Below, piece after piece: positions 4,986 to 8,508 of a DNA stretch of 8,508 nt. Numbering within the stretch: position 1 is the first letter of the stretch; each line of letters opens with the position of its first letter. The notes beneath the pieces were generated by a model. That model was not told the origin of the DNA. It saw nothing but the letters and a program-made list of their open reading frames with translations, and searched no databases. A program made the translations under genes and the position numbers. The stretch is from Candidatus Woesearchaeota archaeon (GTDB taxonomy: Archaea > Nanobdellota > Nanobdellia > Woesearchaeales > SKIA01), in contig SKIA01000021.1 of the NCBI GenBank assembly GCA_007116645.1, forward strand, positions 1 through 8,508, written 5' to 3'.

Positions 4986-5312
4986 TGCTCTTGCCTTGAT
5001 TGCGAGAAGTGCGTGTAACTCGTCTTGCCAGTGATTGCTTTTTCTTGCTTGTTGTCTTAATGTGTGGGTGCTGTGCACCCATAAGAGTTTATTGGCTTGT
5101 TTGAGCCATTGTAGTGCCTGATGTAATTCGTTTTCTGCTTTATGTTTTTCAATTTCAACTACTGTCCAGTCTGAGATAATAATTGTGTATTGGCACTGAA
5201 TTGCTTTGCGTAAGAGCTCGAATGCGAATGCTCCAAGAGGTCTTAGATTATCTTTTCTGTCGTAAATGTAATCAAGCCAGACGTTTGTATCAACATACAC
5301 GAGTTCACTCAT
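4908..5312 (-). CDS. vapC: PIN-domain ribonuclease toxin (VapC-like), module B
   Basis: 134 residues. Active-site positions are D8 (YVDTN), E53 (VVEIEKH), D97 (WQDELHALLA) and the TRN-x-x-DF ending (N116, D119), a common PIN variant. The N-terminal half is closely paralogous to PIN A. The ATG at 5312 follows AATCAGTAG at -15 to -7, as in PIN A, and a TATA-like CTTATGAAG at ~-26. The gene lies 64 bases downstream of the HAD gene on the same strand but has its own promoter. It converges on antitoxin B with a 78-base 3' overlap, so toxin and antitoxin mRNAs would be complementary there. The toxin role is inferred from the fold and partner. Confidence 0.85.
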   Translation of the reverse strand: MSELVYVDTNVWLDYIYDRKDNLRPLGAFAFELLRKAIQCQYTIIISDWTVVEIEKHKAENELHQALQWLKQANKLLWVHSTHTLRQQARKSNHWQDELHALLAIKARASFLATRNISDFSNRHTFQVVLPEQL

Positions 5313-5318
5313 ATACTT

Positions 5319-5351
5319 CTACTGATTACACTCTTCATAAGAACTAACAAA
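5319..5351 (-). promoter_or_regulatory. Promoter of PIN gene B
   Basis: Minus strand: TTTGTTAGTTCTTATGAAGA, then TGTAATCAGTAGA before the ATG at 5312. The first part is a 20-base exact repeat of the PIN C promoter; AATCAGTAG is shared with PIN A at the same offset. The stretch also reads as a short open frame (FVSSYEE) in both copies B and C, but the fixed distance to the start codon argues for a promoter. Confidence 0.6.
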
Positions 5352-5376
5352 GAATTCCTGAATTACTTCCAAAAAC

Positions 5377-5817
5377 CTACGCGGATTTCCCAACGAGCAC
5401 GCAGCCCCAGTGCCGCCGCCAAGCATAAATTCTGTCAGTAAACCATTTGTCGCCTATAATGACGGTGTTCATTTCTCCATCGTCTTCAAATCGAAATGGC
5501 TTTTGTGTTTTCACATATGTTATATTGGAAGCAGAAAAAAACTTCCGCCGTTTTTTCCAGAATATCCAGTTGTTACTATAGATGGTTATCTCAAAGTCTT
5601 TTTGTAATTCTAATAATAACTCAATAACTGCGTTAGCTGGCAATGCATTCCATTTAGATGACAAAGTCCCATCATAATCAAAGACCAGTCGCTCAACGCC
5701 TAGTGAAAGTAATTGTTCATAGTCTACTGAGAAGATGTTTTCTACTAAGATTACCTCGCCCTGTATGTTTTTATATGAGCCAGCCTTCTCAAATCCTATG
5801 CGATTAACCTTTGCCAC
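5377..5817 (-). CDS. HAD-superfamily phosphatase, YqeG/GEP4-like (probable glycerophosphate-lipid phosphatase)
   Basis: 146 residues from a GTG at 5817; no other good start precedes the fold. All four HAD motifs are visible: I D47-Y-D49-G-T51 (nucleophile and acid/base), II S81-N82 (IYSNN), III K106-P107, IV G122-D123-x3-T127-D128. The 'VENIFSVDYEQLLSLGVERLVFDYDGTL' layout (split here by the motif) is that of the YqeG/GEP4 group, in which GEP4 dephosphorylates phosphatidylglycerophosphate. It is shorter than bacterial YqeG, lacking the C-terminal extension. The divergent neighbour is a PgsA-type synthase that would make exactly that substrate, which supports the assignment. Start codons of the two genes overlap or nearly abut, so their promoters lie in each other's coding sequence. 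No strong TATA box is seen for this gene. A generic sugar- or nucleotide-phosphatase role is the alternative. Confidence 0.75.
   Translation of the reverse strand: MAKVNRIGFEKAGSYKNIQGEVILVENIFSVDYEQLLSLGVERLVFDYDGTLSSKWNALPANAVIELLLELQKDFEITIYSNNWIFWKKRRKFFSASNITYVKTQKPFRFEDDGEMNTVIIGDKWFTDRIYAWRRHWGCVLVGKSA
5768..5777 (+). promoter_or_regulatory. TATA box of the PgsA-like gene
   Basis: TTTTTATATG, centred ~25 bases before the ATG at 5798, lies inside the divergent HAD gene. It is the main reason for choosing 5798 over the ATGs at 5735 and 5819. Confidence 0.5.
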
Positions 5818-6328
5818 AATGCTTACTATACTCCGCCTCTTTTTGATACTTCCGATTCTCCTCTTATTAGACTCTCAACCAGTCATAGCATTAATCTTGC
5901 TTATCGTAGCACTCTTAACAGATACGGCTGACGGGATTATTGCAAGAAAAACTAATACCATCACAAAACTCGGTACGTTTCTTGATCATTTCGCAGATAA
6001 AATCCTTGTTCACGTACTCTTACTTTACTTTGTAGTTATTGATAGCATCTCAGCTATAGCGTTTGGTACGTTTCTGATTAGAGACTTTCTCGTATTAGGG
6101 ATAAGACATCTAGCAACGCAAAAGGGCAAAGAGATTCCGAGCATGTCTTTGGGCAAAATAAAGTTTATCGGACAATCAATACTACTAGTACTATTGGTCT
6201 TAACCCTTATCTATCCTGACGGATGGCTTATCGTAACAACGCAAATCGTGCTCTGGGCATCAGTTGCTCTAGCAGTGTTGTCAGCAGCACAAATAGTTAC
6301 TAAGGGTTGGCCTGCGCTTAAGGATTAG
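5798..6328 (+). CDS. pgsA: CDP-alcohol phosphatidyltransferase, PgsA-like
   Basis: 176 residues from the chosen start. An integral membrane enzyme that condenses a CDP-activated lipid with an alcohol phosphate. The full family signature D-x2-DG-x2-AR-x8-G-x3-D-x3-D is present: D42, D45-G46, A49-R50, G59, D63, D67. Hydrophobic segments lie at ~11-24, 28-41, 70-85, 88-101, 125-139 and 145-165. The 'S-x-x-GK-x-K' element followed by Q near 117-126 is typical of PgsA, favouring glycerol phosphate as acceptor. The N-terminal 'MLTILRLFLILP' also fits PgsA. With the adjacent HAD phosphatase it would form a two-step route to a phosphatidylglycerol- or archaetidylglycerol-type lipid. Starts at 5735 or 5819 are possible; the former would extend 84 bases into the HAD gene with no family support. 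Acceptor and lipid type are inferred. Confidence 0.85.
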   Translation: MRLTFATMLTILRLFLILPILLLLDSQPVIALILLIVALLTDTADGIIARKTNTITKLGTFLDHFADKILVHVLLLYFVVIDSISAIAFGTFLIRDFLVLGIRHLATQKGKEIPSMSLGKIKFIGQSILLVLLVLTLIYPDGWLIVTTQIVLWASVALAVLSAAQIVTKGWPALKD

Positions 6329-6401
6329 CGTTTTCCCAAGAATAGAACTCTTCCATGTCTTCTTCTTGGTAGCCTTGAATAAGCTGTTCTTTTAGGGTCA
6401 T
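6318..6401 (-). CDS. Possible 27-aa ORF coupled to hepT by ATGA overlap
   Basis: The hepT stop TGA overlaps an ATG (ATGA at 6398-6401), the commonest form of translational coupling in compact operons. The ORF runs 27 codons to a TAA, overlapping the pgsA 3' end by 11 bases on the opposite strand. The peptide is very acidic (GYQEEDMEEFYSWENANP at its end) and weakly recalls the acidic C-terminal tails of small antitoxins. It could be a third component of the mntA-hepT operon or a chance ORF; a run of this length is not in itself significant. Confidence 0.35.
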   Translation of the reverse strand: MTLKEQLIQGYQEEDMEEFYSWENANP

Positions 6402-6805
6402 TGTAAGTACTTGGTGATTGCCTGTTTAAATTCAGAAAAATCTTTGATGTGATCTGTAAGGTAGCTAATAACAAGTTCTGGCTGTATTGCTGCGTATCGG
6501 TGAATAAGGATGTTTCTAAAGCCTTTCATCCTAAGAAGTTGCTTAGCTAACTCTTCAGGGATGATGGATGTTGATAACAGCTGAATTGCGTGTGTTTCAT
6601 CGTCTGGAAAGCCTAGATTTTCTTCGGAGACAATAAGATTTGCGATGTCAAGCACTGTTTCAATGCATAATTCGAGTGTTTTCTCCGCTGCTCTGCGCGT
6701 AACAAGATTTTTGGTGTAGTCTTCTGGATTAGGCAAAATGAGTTGTAATTCATTTAGATATGTGTCTAACTCAGCAAGTTTTTGTTCAATTCTCGTTTTG
6801 CGCAT
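6398..6805 (-). CDS. hepT: HepT ribonuclease toxin (HEPN domain)
   Basis: 135 residues, all-helical. The catalytic motif R-x4-H-x-Y is intact: R97-N-I-L-I-H102-R-Y104, with the usual preceding 'MKGFRN'. In characterised HepT/MntA pairs HepT is an RNase toxin, and the antitoxin AMPylates the motif Tyr. I place the start at the ATG at 6805 because the N-terminal 'RIEQKLAELDTYLNEL' is the standard HepT opening; an ATG at 6841 would add 12 residues and enlarge the overlap with mntA from 20 to 56 bases. Co-transcribed with mntA upstream. Unlike the HEPN gene at 2390, all catalytic residues are present. Confidence 0.9.
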   Translation of the reverse strand: MRKTRIEQKLAELDTYLNELQLILPNPEDYTKNLVTRRAAEKTLELCIETVLDIANLIVSEENLGFPDDETHAIQLLSTSIIPEELAKQLLRMKGFRNILIHRYAAIQPELVISYLTDHIKDFSEFKQAITKYLQ

Positions 6806-7169
6806 ATAATCGTTCCCGACGAGCTTTGACATGCTCTTCATAATGTTTTTTAAACCGAAAAAACTCTTTTCTTACGAATTGCAATTGTTGAATAGTCTCT
6901 TCTCTGTCTCTTGCATACAATATTCTTCCTCTAGAGGCTTGGTCGCGAATAACCAGTGGTAATTGATGAAATAGCGAGACATCAACATTATTTGGGAGAT
7001 GAGCGGCTACATCAATCAAGAAGGAGTGCTCGACAGGACCGTCGTATCCTATCGTGATGTCTGTATCAGAATACTTTTTTTGCGTTCCTTGTGCTTGTGA
7101 GCCGAAAAGAATTATGAACTGTACATGTTTATTATCGACTGCAAGTATCGCTTCTACTATCTCTTTCAT
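6786..7169 (-). CDS. mntA: MntA minimal nucleotidyltransferase antitoxin
   Basis: 127 residues. GSX10DXD signature: G23-S24 (LFGSQAQGT), D35 and D37 in 'SDTDI', third carboxylate D63 (NNVDVSLF). This is a complete MNT active site, in contrast to the wHTH-MNT at 1870. The family transfers AMP from ATP to a Tyr of the HEPN partner, blocking its RNase activity. It is followed by hepT with a 20-base overlap (ends at 6786, hepT starts at 6805), the usual antitoxin-first order. The C-terminal helix (KEFFRFKKHYEEHVKARRE) is very basic. Leaderless start: TATA-like CTTAAATAG centred ~26 bases upstream, in the 32-base gap after the radical SAM gene. Confidence 0.9.
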   Translation of the reverse strand: MKEIVEAILAVDNKHVQFIILFGSQAQGTQKKYSDTDITIGYDGPVEHSFLIDVAAHLPNNVDVSLFHQLPLVIRDQASRGRILYARDREETIQQLQFVRKEFFRFKKHYEEHVKARRERLYAQNEN

Positions 7170-7190
7170 GCATTATTAGTGTGGTTGCTG

Positions 7191-7199
7191 CTATTTAAG
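7191..7199 (-). promoter_or_regulatory. TATA box of the mntA-hepT operon
   Basis: Minus strand ACTTAAATAG-like element, centred ~26 bases before the ATG at 7169 and just after the stop codon of the radical SAM gene, so the TA operon probably has its own promoter. Confidence 0.5.
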
Positions 7200-7201
7200 T
7201 T

Positions 7202-8404
7202 TTACACTGCTTTGCCAACAAAGATGTTGTGCTTGTCGCGAATGAGTTGCACAGAAAACTTTTCTTTGTCAGGAACGCGGCCAATGACTTTCACAACGCG
7301 TCCAGACGCGTGACAAAACATTTCGTTACGCATTCTTCCAGCAAACAGCTTGGTGACTTCGATCACTTGTTTTTTCTTAAACGGCTTTGTCAGGGAAGCG
7401 TCATCAACGATTGAGAAGTCTTCTGCAGACACTGATAATCTCACGCCATGCTTTTCTTCAAGAGCACTTAGTTTCTCTCGAAAGGCTTCCCATGGCATTT
7501 CGTCAACGGGGTTTCGACCGCCTTTGTAGTATAAAAAGTTCTGAAATCCAATGATTGGTTCTGTTTTCTTTACTTGTTTTGCGAATTCAACAAATGCTTC
7601 CATCTCGTCATCATTTAGGTCCTTCATAATAACAGGACACATCAACACTGGGATGTGCTGTGAAACTTCAAGTATCAATTTTTTTACGCGTTCTATATCG
7701 TAGTGTGCCCCAGCGATCTCTCGTGCACGCACAGGGTCTAAGCTGTTAATACTCCAGTTTATGCGGTCAAGGCCTGCATCAGCAAGTTCTTTTGCTTTGT
7801 CAACTGTTAAGAAGGTTCCGTTGGTCACCATGGTTACTTGCACGATATCGTATCGTGCGCGCAGGTCTCGTATCATTCCAGGAAGATCAGCGTACAAGAG
7901 TGGCTCTCCTTGTGTTTCGATAAAAACTTCCATGGGCTTTGTCTTCACCGCAGCAACCTCGGCAAACGCTTCTACCAAATAATCCTTCTCAATTACTAAT
8001 TCGCGTTTTTTAGGGCCTCCTGGGCCTTCGTGAACTGAACAGTACGTGCACGCAAGGTTGCACCCGCTACACGGACGAATCTCGATTAAGTTACTCCCTC
8101 TATCAATGATTCCAAACTCCAAAGCGCCAATAAGTGGCACTCCTGACGTTCGGTCAATGTAGGTTGCAGGGTTTTTCGTAATCGTACAAAAAAGAGTGTC
8201 TTTCAAGGCGCGAGATAACACTCCCATGAAGCGCTCGAATTTCTTGTCGTGTGCCTCAAAGTCCAGTCCTCCGTCTACTACTGTGTACGGACCAACGGTA
8301 AGCAAGTCTTCTTCTGTTATTTCAAAAGAAAAAAACTTGAGTAACAGTCCTCTCACTCCATTCGACGAAGGAAAAAACCTTATTGTTTCAAACGCAACTC
8401 TCAT
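7202..8404 (-). CDS. Radical SAM protein of the archaeal COG2100 type
   Basis: 400 residues from the ATG at 8404. The radical SAM cluster motif CX3CX2C is at C115, C119, C122 (CNLACTYC), preceded by another Cys at 112. It is followed by the glycine/acid element 'ETQGEPLLY' (~163-171) that contacts SAM, and by 'MVTNGT' and 'INWSIN' barrel strands. The enzyme would bind a 4Fe-4S cluster and cleave SAM to a 5'-deoxyadenosyl radical. The C-terminal ~45 residues (from ~360; GRVVKVIGRVPDKEKFSV, then HNIFVGKAV) resemble a small beta-barrel TRAM-like RNA-binding domain, so RNA could be the substrate. The reaction is unknown to me. An in-frame TTG at 8467 would add 21 residues; I chose 8404 because CTTATAAA lies ~26 bases upstream, as at other genes here. 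Confidence 0.8.
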   Translation of the reverse strand: MRVAFETIRFFPSSNGVRGLLLKFFSFEITEEDLLTVGPYTVVDGGLDFEAHDKKFERFMGVLSRALKDTLFCTITKNPATYIDRTSGVPLIGALEFGIIDRGSNLIEIRPCSGCNLACTYCSVHEGPGGPKKRELVIEKDYLVEAFAEVAAVKTKPMEVFIETQGEPLLYADLPGMIRDLRARYDIVQVTMVTNGTFLTVDKAKELADAGLDRINWSINSLDPVRAREIAGAHYDIERVKKLILEVSQHIPVLMCPVIMKDLNDDEMEAFVEFAKQVKKTEPIIGFQNFLYYKGGRNPVDEMPWEAFREKLSALEEKHGVRLSVSAEDFSIVDDASLTKPFKKKQVIEVTKLFAGRMRNEMFCHASGRVVKVIGRVPDKEKFSVQLIRDKHNIFVGKAV

Positions 8405-8426
8405 GGTTAACAGGAACAAATCGTTG

Positions 8427-8434
8427 TTTATAAG
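8427..8434 (-). promoter_or_regulatory. TATA box supporting the ATG start of the radical SAM gene
   Basis: Minus strand CTTATAAA, centred ~26 bases before 8404. A second TATA-like AATATAAA lies at 8472-8479, too close to the TTG at 8467 to serve a leaderless start there, but able to give a longer transcript beginning near 8450. Confidence 0.4.
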
Positions 8435-8508
8435 TGTGCGTCGAATCTTTTCTGTTTTTTCTGACAAAGCGTTTATATTGATTAAACGCTCTTAGAAACC
8501 AATGGAAC

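Noticed and set aside
4559..5351. The 20-base repeats as attachment sites or direct repeats of a mobile element
   Set aside because: They are located symmetrically relative to PIN start codons and no integrase or transposase lies between them.
5332..5365. Decayed antitoxin C-terminus (FVSSYEE frame) upstream of PIN B
   Set aside because: The same frame is open upstream of PIN C, which first suggested a lost co-directional antitoxin. The fixed 20-base distance to both start codons and a TATA-like core explain the repeat better as a promoter.
5735..5797. ATG at 5735 as the pgsA start
   Set aside because: It would add 21 residues atypical for the family and extend well into the divergent HAD gene; a TATA box sits between this ATG and the one at 5798.
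7761..7982. Plus-strand ORFs antisense to the radical SAM gene (also 7229-7414 and 8196-8495)
   Set aside because: Shadows of a gene with clear CX3CX2C and barrel motifs; no independent support.

Overview
The window looks archaeal. Most genes start at or within a few bases of a TATA-like box centred about 25-27 bases upstream, with no Shine-Dalgarno sequence, the pattern of leaderless archaeal transcription. The gene content agrees: an archaeal S-layer protein, a winged-helix/minimal nucleotidyltransferase fusion, several PIN/RHH and HEPN/MNT toxin-antitoxin (TA) pairs, and a radical SAM protein of the archaeal COG2100 type. I favour a DPANN lineage such as Woesearchaeota. That placement is inferred from gene style and needs a database comparison.

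Layout. (1) Positions 1-1762 hold the 3' part of a large S-layer gene with strongly biased codon use, ended by a hairpin plus T-tract terminator. (2) Positions 1870-2794 hold a wHTH-nucleotidyltransferase gene overlapping a HEPN gene by 53 bases. (3) Positions 2820-5312 are the most unusual part: RHH antitoxin -> <- PIN toxin, then an RHH-less antitoxin fragment -> two tandem microprotein genes -> <- PIN toxin with an altered active site, then RHH antitoxin -> <- PIN toxin. In the two intact modules the genes converge and their 3' ends overlap antisense (44 and 78 bases). The three PIN genes have promoters that align without gaps relative to their start codons. (4) Positions 5377-6328 hold two divergent lipid genes with almost no space between them: a YqeG/GEP4-type HAD phosphatase and a PgsA-type CDP-alcohol phosphatidyltransferase. 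Together they could make and dephosphorylate a (phosphatidyl or archaetidyl) glycerophosphate. (5) Positions 6318-7169, minus strand, hold a canonical mntA-hepT operon plus a possible 27-codon gene joined to hepT by an ATGA overlap. (6) Positions 7202-8404 or 8467, minus strand, hold a radical SAM enzyme.

The TA genes form an island between housekeeping-type genes (cell surface, lipid, radical SAM). The main candidates for something undescribed are the array of tail-to-tail PIN/RHH modules with antisense 3' overlaps and a shared toxin promoter, and the duplicated microprotein-plus-promoter unit (3753-4079) inside the apparently broken third module. No tRNA, rRNA, CRISPR array or insertion sequence was seen.
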